DNA from: JAAYZB01 sp937958685
GTDB lineage: Bacteria > Bacillota_I > Bacilli_A > Izemoplasmatales > Hujiaoplasmataceae
Direction of reading: 5' to 3'
DNA: 52,957 bases
Assembly: GCA_036824265.1 (NCBI GenBank)
Contig: DAITAL010000007.1
Coordinates: forward strand, 1-52,957
The notes under the pieces are model-generated. The model ran no database searches, was not told the origin of the DNA, and worked only from the letters and a program-made list of their open reading frames with translations. Within the stretch, counting starts at the first letter, position 1, and each line of letters begins with the position of its first letter. The position numbers were made by a program, and so were the translations under genes. Positions 6,568 to 14,692 of this stretch are shown here, in pieces.

Positions 6568-8667
6568 ATGGAAAAAGACACACGCAAATTCTATTGCTAT
6601 CTCGATGATTTCGACGAACTGACGATCATCATCCCGCTTTGCAACTACCGGGATAAGGCAACCTTCAAGTTGTACGGCAACGATGAAATCATCGATCTCA
6701 CCATCAGAGAGCGGATCGACCTCAAGGATGAGATCAAACTTGTCTGTGCTTTTTCCGCCTATATCGAGCTCAGGATGATCTATCACGTGATTTCCGATCT
6801 CGAGGAGAAATCGGAGCTCTATACCGGCAAGATCGTCCGCACCGACCTCTTCGACAACATCTACTACTATAAAAAAACCGATTTGGGAGTCACCTATACC
6901 AAAGAGGCAACAAAGTTCAAGATTTGGACACCGGTTGCCAAATACGTCCATTTGCATCTCGTCTATCCAAATGGCGAGGGCGAGCTGCGACCCATGCTTT
7001 ATACCAACGCCGGAGTTTGGCGACTGCTGATCGACGGCGATCTCGAAGGCGTTCGCTATCGCTATCATGTCTACGTGAACGGCAAGGAACAGATCGTCAC
7101 CGATCCCTATGCGATCGCCAGCACGGCCAACGGCGACTTCAACTATGTGATCGACAAGGCGAAACTGCGCCCGTTCAACCACGGATCCCCGTTCACCGGT
7201 GGCTACTCGGAGGCGATCGTCTATGAGATGAATGTCCGGGACTTCTCGATGGACGAGACCGTGCCGTTCGTCAACCGCGGCAAATACCTGGGCGTTATCG
7301 AATCGGGTCTGCAAACCCAAGGGGGCAATCCGGCCGGATTGGACTATTTGAAGCTGCTTGGCATCACCCACGTGCAACTGATGCCGATCGCCGATTTCGG
7401 CGGCGTTGATGAGACCAACCCCGACTTTCGCTACAACTGGGGCTACAACCCCGAACAATTCTTCGTCCCCGAAGGCTGGTACTCGACTGACCCCAGTGAC
7501 CCTTACAAGCGCATCAACGAACTTCGGGAAATGGTCGACACCCTCCATGAGCACGGCATCAGCGTCGTCATGGACGTGGTCTACAATCATGTCTATGACG
7601 CCCTGCGTTTCCCCTTCGAGAAACTCGTTCCCGGCTATGCCTACCATGTGGACAAGGAAGGCATCTATACCGATTTCTCCGGCTGCAAGAACGATCTCGC
7701 CACCCACCGGAAAATGGTCAGGAAACTGATCATCGAGTCGGCATTGCACTGGATCCAGGAATACAAAATCGATGGTTTCCGTTTCGATTTGATGGGGCTC
7801 ATCGATTTCGAGACGATGAACGAACTCCGGCAGGAACTCCATGAGATCAGCGACCATCTGCTCGTCTACGGCGAAGGCTGGCGCATGCACTCCTCCAACC
7901 TGGCCGACCGCATGGCGCACATGCGCAACAAAAACGTCCTTTACACGATCGGCTTTTTCAATGACACCTTCCGCGAGGCGATCAAGGGCAAGACCTTCGA
8001 ACCCAAGGCGAGGGGGTACGCCACCGGCGACCCCGCCAACGCCGACCTGGTGGCGGAGCTTGTGCTTGGCAGCGCCAAGAACCGTTTCATGTTCAAGTAT
8101 GCCACCCAATCGATCAACTATGTCGAATGCCACGACAACATGACGTTCTTCGACAAGGCGATGATGATCAACCAGGATCCCCGAACCGCCAAACGCGAGC
8201 AGAAATTGGCCACGGCGATGGTGCTCCTTTCCCAGGGTGTGCCCTTCCTGCACATGGGGCAGGAGTTTTACCGCACGAAGATGAACGAGGACAACACCTA
8301 CCAGTCCGGCGATGAGATCAACAAGATCCACTGGAGCGCCATCGACGAGAATCTGGGCGACATTGAATTCATCGCGAAACTCATCGCGATCCGCAAGCGT
8401 TATCCCTGTTTCCGGCTGCGGTCCAGTTCCGAGCTCACCCAGTTTGCCGAGACGATCGTTCTGGCCTCGAGATCGCTTCTTGTGCATTACAACGACAAAT
8501 GCAACCTGCTGATCGTCTTCAAGCCGCAGGATACCCGCGAGACGATCGTCATTCCCGAAAGCTACGGACTCCAACTGACCTCGGCGACCCACTATGAACC
8601 GGGCACGGACGGAAGTTATCGCCTCCGCGAACTCGGAACCTACATCTTCACCAAGGAAGGCATGTGA
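6568..8667 (+). CDS. pulA: Type I pullulanase (GH13)
   Basis: This 699-residue cytoplasmic enzyme has no signal peptide. It has an N-terminal beta-sandwich (about 1-90), a CBM48-like domain ('FKIWTPVAKYVHLHLVYPNG', about 100-190) and a GH13 barrel. The diagnostic pullulanase motif 'YNWGYNP' is present. Catalytic regions are 'DVVYNHVYD' (region I), 'GFRFDLMG' (nucleophile Asp), 'VYGEGW' (acid/base Glu) and 'YVECHDNMT' (region IV). It hydrolyses alpha-1,6 branches in glycogen, pullulan or imported branched dextrins. It sits between cca and yhaM and overlaps the latter by four bases. No other glycogen gene is nearby. Confidence 0.95.
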   Translation: MEKDTRKFYCYLDDFDELTIIIPLCNYRDKATFKLYGNDEIIDLTIRERIDLKDEIKLVCAFSAYIELRMIYHVISDLEEKSELYTGKIVRTDLFDNIYYYKKTDLGVTYTKEATKFKIWTPVAKYVHLHLVYPNGEGELRPMLYTNAGVWRLLIDGDLEGVRYRYHVYVNGKEQIVTDPYAIASTANGDFNYVIDKAKLRPFNHGSPFTGGYSEAIVYEMNVRDFSMDETVPFVNRGKYLGVIESGLQTQGGNPAGLDYLKLLGITHVQLMPIADFGGVDETNPDFRYNWGYNPEQFFVPEGWYSTDPSDPYKRINELREMVDTLHEHGISVVMDVVYNHVYDALRFPFEKLVPGYAYHVDKEGIYTDFSGCKNDLATHRKMVRKLIIESALHWIQEYKIDGFRFDLMGLIDFETMNELRQELHEISDHLLVYGEGWRMHSSNLADRMAHMRNKNVLYTIGFFNDTFREAIKGKTFEPKARGYATGDPANADLVAELVLGSAKNRFMFKYATQSINYVECHDNMTFFDKAMMINQDPRTAKREQKLATAMVLLSQGVPFLHMGQEFYRTKMNEDNTYQSGDEINKIHWSAIDENLGDIEFIAKLIAIRKRYPCFRLRSSSELTQFAETIVLASRSLLVHYNDKCNLLIVFKPQDTRETIVIPESYGLQLTSATHYEPGTDGSYRLRELGTYIFTKEGM

Positions 8668-9602
8668 CCACCATGAATTTCGAAGTCGGCCAAAAATACG
8701 ACTTTTACGGCAAAGTCGAGAACATCAACCCCTCGACCTACGACACCTACGCCGTCAATGTGACCAACGAGGACGGCGAGAGCCTGGTCGTGAGACTCGA
8801 CAAGGATGTCAGGATCTCCCTCAACAAAATCTACCATTTCCAAACGGAGGCTGTCCTGTTCAAGGACAAGGTCCATCTACTGGCATCAAGCGCCGTCATC
8901 ATCGGCGAGATCAAGCTGGACGATGACGAGAAAGAGCGGCTATTGAGGATCTTCTATCACTACGCCCCTGTCAATCTCGGCCAGATCCGCAAAGGCATCG
9001 AACAGCGTCTGGAGACCATCGCCAACCCCGTCGTGAAGGCGATCACGGGAAAGATCTATGCGGAATACAAAGACGAGTTCTTCATGTTTCCGGCCGCCAC
9101 GAAATTCCATCACGCCTATATCTCCGGTCTTGCCTACCACACCCATTCGATGCTCGAACTGGCGGAAGGTTTCCTGAAGGTCTATCCCTTCCTGTCGGCC
9201 GATCTCGTCTACGCCGGCGTGATCCTCCACGACGTCGCCAAGATCCTTGAATTTGACTCCTACGAAGGCAGTGAATACACGATCAAGGGACGGCTTGTCG
9301 GCCATATCACGATGGGAGCCAACCTTATCGACCGCGCCGCGCGCGAACTCGGATTCGGGAAGACGGAAGAGGCGCTGCTTCTCGAACATATCATGATCAG
9401 CCATCATTACTACGGGAATTACGGCTCGCCGAAACGACCAAACATCGCCGAGGCGCTGATCATCCATTTTCTCGACAACATCGATTCCAAGGTCTGTGTC
9501 CTCGGCGAGGAACTCGATCTGATCGTTGCCGGCGACCTGACCGGCCCCATCGGCGTTTTGGACAGGGAAAGATACTACAAACACAAATTGTCGCAAGATT
9601 GA
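8664..9602 (+). CDS. yhaM: 3'-5' exoribonuclease YhaM family (OB fold + HD domain)
   Basis: The 312-residue length is typical. The N-terminal third is an OB-fold nucleic-acid-binding region. The C-terminal HD domain has 'KFHHAYISGLAYHTHSML', 'LVYAGVILHDVAKILEF' (HD doublet) and 'HIMISHHYYGN', followed by 'ALIIHFLDNIDSK'. YhaM enzymes trim RNA and some DNA 3' ends in Bacilli with metal dependence. The proposed GTG start overlaps the pulA stop; an ATG nine bases downstream (8673) is equally possible, with AAGGAAGG as ribosome site. Confidence 0.9.
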   Translation: MTTMNFEVGQKYDFYGKVENINPSTYDTYAVNVTNEDGESLVVRLDKDVRISLNKIYHFQTEAVLFKDKVHLLASSAVIIGEIKLDDDEKERLLRIFYHYAPVNLGQIRKGIEQRLETIANPVVKAITGKIYAEYKDEFFMFPAATKFHHAYISGLAYHTHSMLELAEGFLKVYPFLSADLVYAGVILHDVAKILEFDSYEGSEYTIKGRLVGHITMGANLIDRAARELGFGKTEEALLLEHIMISHHYYGNYGSPKRPNIAEALIIHFLDNIDSKVCVLGEELDLIVAGDLTGPIGVLDRERYYKHKLSQD

Positions 9603-9615
9603 GAAGGTGGCACTC

Positions 9616-10164
9616 ATGAAGGATGTAGCCGTCATCTACAAGACCGTCTATGGCTCGACCGAAAAATACGCCGCCTGGATCGCCGGCGAGCTGCAAGCCG
9701 ACCTGTACAAGCTTGAAGATATCGACATCGCAACCCTTGAGAACTACCGTCACCTTGTCTTTGGCGCGCCCATGTTCGCCCTGCGCCGGTTTCCCCGGCG
9801 CCGCATCGTGATGTTGCTTCGCGATGATCCGGAAAAACATCTCTTCATTTTCGGTGTCGCGCTCGGCATCATCGTCTTCCATGGCGATGCCCGCCTGGCT
9901 TTTCTGGAAAGGCTGCCTGAGGATGTCAGGCCGAGGGTCCGATTCTTCACCTATTCCGGAGCGATCGACTACCACCGCCTAAGACCGGGCCATCGCCTCA
10001 TCCTTCACTTTCTCTACCGCCATCTGCGGCGGATCGTCCCCTCGAAACGGGACGAACAGACGCAGAAGTTCTTCGACTCCTACGGAATTGCGGCCGACTT
10101 CACCGACCTGAAGGCGACCGCCAGTCTTATTGAAGCGTGCCGCCAACTGATAAAAAAACCCTGA
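9616..10164 (+). CDS. Flavodoxin-domain protein (HemG/Flavodoxin_5-like)
   Basis: The 182-residue protein starts 'MKDVAVIYKTVYGSTEKYAAWIA', where YGSTEKY is the FMN phosphate-binding loop of flavodoxin-like proteins. 'YRHLVFGAPMFALRRFPRR' and 'FTYSGAIDYHRL' fit the HemG/Flavodoxin_5 family, which includes menaquinone-dependent protoporphyrinogen oxidase. No haem genes are nearby, so a general flavin electron-carrier role is more likely. The ATG at 9616 follows AAGGTGG at a good distance; the GTG at 9607 overlaps that site. It is the last gene of a cca-pulA-yhaM-flavodoxin run. Confidence 0.75.
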   Translation: MKDVAVIYKTVYGSTEKYAAWIAGELQADLYKLEDIDIATLENYRHLVFGAPMFALRRFPRRRIVMLLRDDPEKHLFIFGVALGIIVFHGDARLAFLERLPEDVRPRVRFFTYSGAIDYHRLRPGHRLILHFLYRHLRRIVPSKRDEQTQKFFDSYGIAADFTDLKATASLIEACRQLIKKP

Positions 10165-10188
10165 GAGCGATTTCTCAGGGTTTCTTAA
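10156..10188. terminator. Bidirectional terminator between flavodoxin and PrsA-like genes
   Basis: AAACCCTGAGA (10156-10166) pairs perfectly with TCTCAGGGTTT (10173-10183), with a 6-base loop. It is flanked by A-rich sequence upstream and TTTCTTAATTTT downstream. Confidence 0.8.
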
Positions 10189-10201
10189 TTTTGGTGATTG
10201 G

Positions 10202-13200
10202 TTATTCGTTGTCGAACTTGCCGTAGATCGCCCAGTAGTAGGCATCGCGGGTGTCGACGAGCATCTGGACCATCTCCGCCTGGGTCTGGACATGATAGTC
10301 GGTCGCCTTGAAGTTGCCGATTGCCAAACGGTCGGCCTGGTTCATGTTGATGGTGCCCAAAACGTACAAGTTTGCCACGAGATCGCTGGCATACCGGCCG
10401 ATCGCGGTTCTGAGGTTGGCGGGGATCTTGGGGATCGTGAAACCGTATTTCGCTTCCACCCCGGCCTCGGTCAAATCATAGAACTGGTCGTAGAAGTAAT
10501 ACTCGGCATAGAGCTGCAGTTGCGCCAGCGTCGGTTTGCCGGAGGCATTCACGGCAGCGGGATCATATACCGGGTTTTCCGGATCGCTTTCGGCAAACGC
10601 CGCGCTCGGCTGGGTGAAGTAATCGCCTTTGGTTCCCAAGATGAGATGATTGCCGAAGGAAGTGGCCACAAGACCCGACATCATCTGGGTGTTGCTGAGG
10701 TTCTGCGGCAGATTGTACTCGTCATAGAGCGCCTTGAGTGCAGCGACGAACTCCGGCACCAATTCGCCGGCAACGCCGTATTCGCCGAAGTACTCGAGCG
10801 AATGCTTCTTGTCTTCGTCATCGGTCTCATTGAGTTCCTGAACGAGGATGAAGATGCCTTTCTGCTTGAATTCTCCCCACGTCTCGTTGTCTCTGGTGGC
10901 GTTGGCGTAAGCCGAGGCCAGAGTCGTGAGTGTCTTGGTCTCGTCGGTGAGATAATCCATGATCGCACTCTCGAGCGAAGCCAGAAGCGCCGTGAAGTCA
11001 TCAGCTTCGGCGGGAGTTAGACCCGCGAGGTAATCGTTGTAGTCATCGGGACGGTCGTTCTCGTCGAAATCGAAGAAGATCAGCAAATGGGTGACATAGA
11101 GGCTGAAATAATTGTCGTAATACTCCTCGAGCTTCGGATAGATGAGATCGATGAGCTCATATTGGTCGATCGTTTCCTTGACGATGTAAGCCTGCAAGGA
11201 GGAAACCACGGCGTCCTCCAAGAGATCGGTTTCCGACTTCGCGCCCTTGAACTGGAGATAGATGTACTCGTTGAAGGACGCATAGGGGAATTCCATGCCA
11301 TAAGCCGCGTAGAGCGACTGGAGATACGGATAATAGTCCTTGACCGACTCCACGTAGCTGAGGAGACTGACCATCCGTTCGGATTTGTTTCGGAGGAGAT
11401 TCTTTTCAGTGCCGAAGACATTTTCGAAGTAAGAGGTCGCGAGGAGTTCCTTGAACTGGGAAGCATACATCACGTACAAGGCGGGATTTTTCGTCATCGC
11501 GTAGGAGAACAGCTCATCAGCGGTGATCTCGATCGCCTCGTCTTCCGCTCCGGGACGGCCGGATAGCGTGGCGAACAGGCGTTTGTGGCCTTTCGTCTTG
11601 TGGTCGTAACTGGCATAGGTGTTGTGGTATTCCAAACCGATCAGATAGTCATAGATCTGGAAATCATATTTTTCGCGGAGTTTTGTGAGGTAGGTATTGA
11701 TGGTCGTGGTCGCGGTCGATGCCGTCATTTTTTCCTCGACCAGTTTCAAGAGCAGTTCCTGATACAAATCATCGTCGTCGAGAATCGTCTTGAAGGGTAT
11801 CTCCGTGTCCGCGCTCGGTTCCGCCGGCACGGTCGCGCCATCGGCCAGCACCGTGACCGTGATCTTGCCGGAACGGACGCGGCTGTTGAAGGTGATCCGG
11901 TAGGTCATTTCGACCTGGGTGTCAACGGAAGGTTTCGTCACGACGCCGGCACCGGTGATGACGCTGGTGTTGGCCGAGGACCAGACGATGGTGGAACCGT
12001 ACCAACTCGCTGTCATCGGGGTGATCTTGTCGCCAATGGTGAGAGGGATCCGGATCTGGGACTCGATGTGGTCAAGCATCAGTTCTTCGTATGCGGCTTT
12101 GTCGTCGTCCTGGGTAAGCTTGAAAACCATGAAGTGATACGTGGAGTTGGACATTAAGAAACTTCTGGCGGTGGTAGTGTATCTTATGAGTAACTCGTTG
12201 TCCAGATCCAGCGTCTTGAACATGTAGGTCGCCAAGCCGGTCTGCACCTTGTTCACGTCCGCAAAGGCAAAGCTGAGATCATCATTGTCATGCTCGGTGA
12301 GTTCAGCGATCGATAAGCCTTCCGGAAGCAAAGCCCGGTAATCGCCGTAGACATAGTTGTACATCTGGACATATTTTTGCAGCACGGCCTCGTCGGAGAG
12401 TTCCGCCGTATTGTGGAGTGTGGCTTTGGAAACGGCCGTGATCGGGGCATATACCTTGTTCACGTACAAACCCGAACTGGCGGTGACGTCGTTTTGTTCG
12501 GTGTCGTAGATTTTGCCATCCTTGTCGATCGTATAGACGATGGTTTCGGAAGCGTCCTTGACGACGGCATCCTCTTCTTGATCGAAGGGATCGGCTTTGG
12601 ATACGGTATAATAGAATGTGTTGGCTTCCTTGTAGGCTTCGGCGGCCACGATGTCGTCATGGATCAGTGCCGCCTCGACGACGACTTCCTCATCGGTGTC
12701 GATCAGGTTGCCGTCTTCGTCAAGCGTGTATTCGTTGTCGTCCTCATCGACGTAGATCTCGCCCTCGCCAAGGGTGTAGACGATTTCCTCCGCGAGATTG
12801 AGGATATTCATCTCTTCGTCGAAGTAGAAAGGCTCGACAGTCTTGTAAGCTTCGACAAGGTTCTCTTCATCATCGAATAGCAGCTCCCGGTTGTAGTAAT
12901 AGCCAAGGTATTCCCGGAGCGACTCGGCGTTGTAGTCCATGATGTTGAATTTCTGCATGACCGCCCTGGCATCGGCAGCGCTGGTGAACCTGATCCGGAC
13001 GGCTTTGATGTCGCCAAAGGTTTTGTTCAGAAATTCCCTAGCGATCATGAGATCCGTGATCGAGCCGTCGGTTGCCATGGTTTCCCGGACATACATGTCG
13101 CGGACCAGCACCAAAGCGGCATATTCGGCTTCGTTGCCGTCATAGCCGGAAAGCACCATATTGAGTTTGAAGTCATTGTCATACTGCGTCCGCTGCTCAT

Positions 13201-13558
13201 CGCTGAATTCGGCAATGGCATCCGGATCGGCGGTTCCATATTTCAGTTTCAGGATTTTCTCGGCGACCATCTCGTCCGTGACCTGATCAAAATAGTCGGT
13301 CAGAAGGGCCGTGTCGACCATGAAAAGGAGCTGTTGCAGGCCGTCGTTGACCTTCATCTCCTCGTATAGTTCCTTGTTGGTGATCGAATACTTGACTTTG
13401 CCCTGTTCATCGAGCCGTTCATAAAAGATGCCGTCAGGGTCACTCAAAGACGGGTAGCGAGTGTTGCCCGTCGTGAAGGCGACGATGACAGCGGAAGCGA
13501 CGACAGTGATCAGGATGCCGAAGACGATGATGACTTTTTTTGTCAGTAGATTATTCAT
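10202..13558 (-). CDS. Giant membrane-anchored PrsA/SurA-like foldase with degenerate parvulin and Ig-like domains
   Basis: The 1118-residue protein starts with an uncleaved-looking signal anchor (residues 8-29, no lipobox). A SurA/PrsA-like N-terminal helical region follows, with 'YSITNKELYEEMKVNDGLQQLLFMVDTALL' split over residues about 58-90. Around residues 505-575 an atrophied bacterial Ig-like domain is seen ('STIVWSSANTSVITGAGVV'). Residues about 820-975 resemble a parvulin PPIase with insertions: 'YVTHLLIFFDF' for the usual sHILI strand, 'GVAGELVPEFVAAL' for the MvpeFe helix and 'ATSFGNHLIL' for the fGyHiI end. PrsA foldases assist folding of secreted proteins. At nearly four times the usual length this is unusual. 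It is divergent from the adhesin locus, whose giant product could be its client (inference). Confidence 0.6.
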   Translation of the reverse strand: MNNLLTKKVIIVFGILITVVASAVIVAFTTGNTRYPSLSDPDGIFYERLDEQGKVKYSITNKELYEEMKVNDGLQQLLFMVDTALLTDYFDQVTDEMVAEKILKLKYGTADPDAIAEFSDEQRTQYDNDFKLNMVLSGYDGNEAEYAALVLVRDMYVRETMATDGSITDLMIAREFLNKTFGDIKAVRIRFTSAADARAVMQKFNIMDYNAESLREYLGYYYNRELLFDDEENLVEAYKTVEPFYFDEEMNILNLAEEIVYTLGEGEIYVDEDDNEYTLDEDGNLIDTDEEVVVEAALIHDDIVAAEAYKEANTFYYTVSKADPFDQEEDAVVKDASETIVYTIDKDGKIYDTEQNDVTASSGLYVNKVYAPITAVSKATLHNTAELSDEAVLQKYVQMYNYVYGDYRALLPEGLSIAELTEHDNDDLSFAFADVNKVQTGLATYMFKTLDLDNELLIRYTTTARSFLMSNSTYHFMVFKLTQDDDKAAYEELMLDHIESQIRIPLTIGDKITPMTASWYGSTIVWSSANTSVITGAGVVTKPSVDTQVEMTYRITFNSRVRSGKITVTVLADGATVPAEPSADTEIPFKTILDDDDLYQELLLKLVEEKMTASTATTTINTYLTKLREKYDFQIYDYLIGLEYHNTYASYDHKTKGHKRLFATLSGRPGAEDEAIEITADELFSYAMTKNPALYVMYASQFKELLATSYFENVFGTEKNLLRNKSERMVSLLSYVESVKDYYPYLQSLYAAYGMEFPYASFNEYIYLQFKGAKSETDLLEDAVVSSLQAYIVKETIDQYELIDLIYPKLEEYYDNYFSLYVTHLLIFFDFDENDRPDDYNDYLAGLTPAEADDFTALLASLESAIMDYLTDETKTLTTLASAYANATRDNETWGEFKQKGIFILVQELNETDDEDKKHSLEYFGEYGVAGELVPEFVAALKALYDEYNLPQNLSNTQMMSGLVATSFGNHLILGTKGDYFTQPSAAFAESDPENPVYDPAAVNASGKPTLAQLQLYAEYYFYDQFYDLTEAGVEAKYGFTIPKIPANLRTAIGRYASDLVANLYVLGTINMNQADRLAIGNFKATDYHVQTQAEMVQMLVDTRDAYYWAIYGKFDNE

Positions 13559-13654
13559 GTGGTTCCACTCCTTAACGAATTTGCACTACTTATGATACCA
13601 TTTTTTATTTTTAAAAACAACATTTAAATTTTGAGTTTTGCGTGTCGGTCGCCC

Positions 13655-13695
13655 CAGGCGGCGATTTGACGCATTGTAAGGCCGCAACCCGCCTG
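13655..13695. other. Inverted repeat in the 13.6-14.0 kb intergenic region
   Basis: CAGGCGG (13655-13661) is complementary to CCGCCTG (13689-13695). It lies between the PrsA-like start and the riboswitch promoter. No T-run follows on the coding side that would make it a strong terminator. Function unknown. Confidence 0.3.
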
Positions 13696-13744
13696 TTTTC
13701 GGGGTGCATTTCCTCCGATTATCACAAAAATGCCCTCAATGTCC

Positions 13745-13773
13745 TTGACAAAAGCAAACCTAGATAATATAAT
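13745..13773 (+). promoter_or_regulatory. Consensus sigma-A promoter of matrix locus 1
   Basis: TTGACA (13745-13750) and TATAAT (13768-13773) are both perfect and separated by the ideal 17 bases. Transcription should start near 13780, at the first base of the riboswitch. Such a strong unregulated-looking promoter implies that control is exerted by the RNA element downstream. Confidence 0.9.
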
Positions 13774-13779
13774 AGGCCC

Positions 13780-13852
13780 GTAAATAGCAAAACTAACGAA
13801 AGTTAGTGACGCAAAGCTATAGGGCCTTCGATAAGATGGTAGCCAGTTGCCG
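13780..13852 (+). ncRNA. GEMM-I (cyclic di-GMP-I class) riboswitch aptamer, copy 1
   Basis: The RNA contains the GEMM-I core: GCAAA (13787-13791), a stem CTAAC/GTTAG closed by a GAAA tetraloop, then the invariant GACGCAAAGC (13808-13817). GGGCC and the second hairpin GGTAGCCAGTTGCC (about 13838-13851) follow. The order and spacing match the class I c-di-GMP aptamer, including the GNRA loop that docks on the second helix. The base just 5' of the first GC, equivalent by my alignment to Vc2 position G20 that contacts the ligand, is A at 13786. A at this position is known in some GEMM-I RNAs and can widen or shift specificity towards cAMP-GMP. It precedes the adhesin/EAL operon. Confidence 0.93.
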
Positions 13853-13879
13853 TTGTCTTTGAGACGAGGGCGTTTTTTT
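13849..13879 (+). terminator. Expression-platform terminator of riboswitch copy 1
   Basis: GCCGTTGTCT (13849-13858) pairs with AGACGAGGGC (13862-13871), with one G-G mismatch, a TTG loop and seven T residues. The GCC that begins the stem is also the last strand of the aptamer's second hairpin. Aptamer and terminator therefore compete, which suggests that ligand binding permits read-through (ON switch). That direction is an inference. Confidence 0.8.
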
Positions 13880-13964
13880 ATTTCCCGGGCGGGTAAATGG
13901 AAAACGACTCTTGCAGGACGATGGCTTTTTTATTCAAAAGCCTGAATCTGACTCGTGATCTGCC

Positions 13965-14681
13965 ATGAAAGAAGTGGTGAGGATGCAAGCCAAGGAATTG
14001 CGAAGAAAAATGCTGCTCTCGCTGGCGTTGCTGGTCTTTTCCCTATGCCTGTTCGTCTTCTCCAGCTACGCTTGGTTCACCGGCAAGTTCTCCGAATGGC
14101 TGAATGCCGAAGTCGGTTTCGTCGATGTGGACATGCTCGTCTATTTCGAGGATGATGTCCTCGGATTGGTGCCGGCGGATGATGTTCCCGACGCCAAGGT
14201 GGAGATCACCACCGGCGTCTACAAGCCCGGCATCTACGAGATCAACATCATCAGCAACCAAAGCGCCAACTACTTCGAGGATTTTCGCCTGAAACTGGAA
14301 ATCAAGAGCAATGTCGACACTTACTTCCGCATCAAGATCTACGAGCAGCTGACGCTGACCTATCTCAATTATGATAATTCGATCACCGAACTGTCCGTCC
14401 TCATCGACGGCTTTATGCCTTTCAATTATGAACTTGACAACTGGCACGACAACCGGGAAATCGACAACTATCTCTATTATAAGAATCCCGTCAGGCGCGT
14501 CGGTGTCGACGATCCTCTGGAGATTTGGCTGATCAGCGAATACTTCGAGGGTCAGAACTTTGCCAATTATTCCTTGGGTTACTCCCTGCAGATCGCCTTT
14601 TCGGTGGAAGCCATCCAGGCGCATCAGGGACCGGACAAAGTCTGGGGCCTCACCGAGACGCCCTGGGGAACTACGTGGTAG
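13965..14681 (+). CDS. SipW-type secreted protein (YAWFT signal motif), first gene of matrix locus 1
   Basis: The 238-residue product has a basic n-region, a hydrophobic core and then 'SSYAWFTGKF', the Ala-Trp-Phe motif of signal peptides processed by SipW-type peptidases (TasA/CalY-like). The mature part is mostly beta-strand-like and acidic, with 'YKPGIYEINIISNQSANYFEDFRLKLEIKS' split about residues 86-116, resembling the 'PG...v.V.N..' pattern of TasA-like proteins. No SipW gene is in this locus, so it would depend on the enzymes encoded at 41.9 and 47.3 kb. The start ATG at 13965 follows GTGATC; ATG 13983 is an alternative. It is 11 bases from the giant gene. Its role as fibre subunit or anchor is inferred. 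Confidence 0.7.
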   Translation: MKEVVRMQAKELRRKMLLSLALLVFSLCLFVFSSYAWFTGKFSEWLNAEVGFVDVDMLVYFEDDVLGLVPADDVPDAKVEITTGVYKPGIYEINIISNQSANYFEDFRLKLEIKSNVDTYFRIKIYEQLTLTYLNYDNSITELSVLIDGFMPFNYELDNWHDNREIDNYLYYKNPVRRVGVDDPLEIWLISEYFEGQNFANYSLGYSLQIAFSVEAIQAHQGPDKVWGLTETPWGTTW

Positions 14682-14692
14682 GAGGTGCGAAC

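Noticed and set aside
6550..8592. 680-codon minus-strand open frame opposite pullulanase
   Set aside because: Antisense shadow of a clear pulA gene with all catalytic motifs; composition typical of reverse translation.
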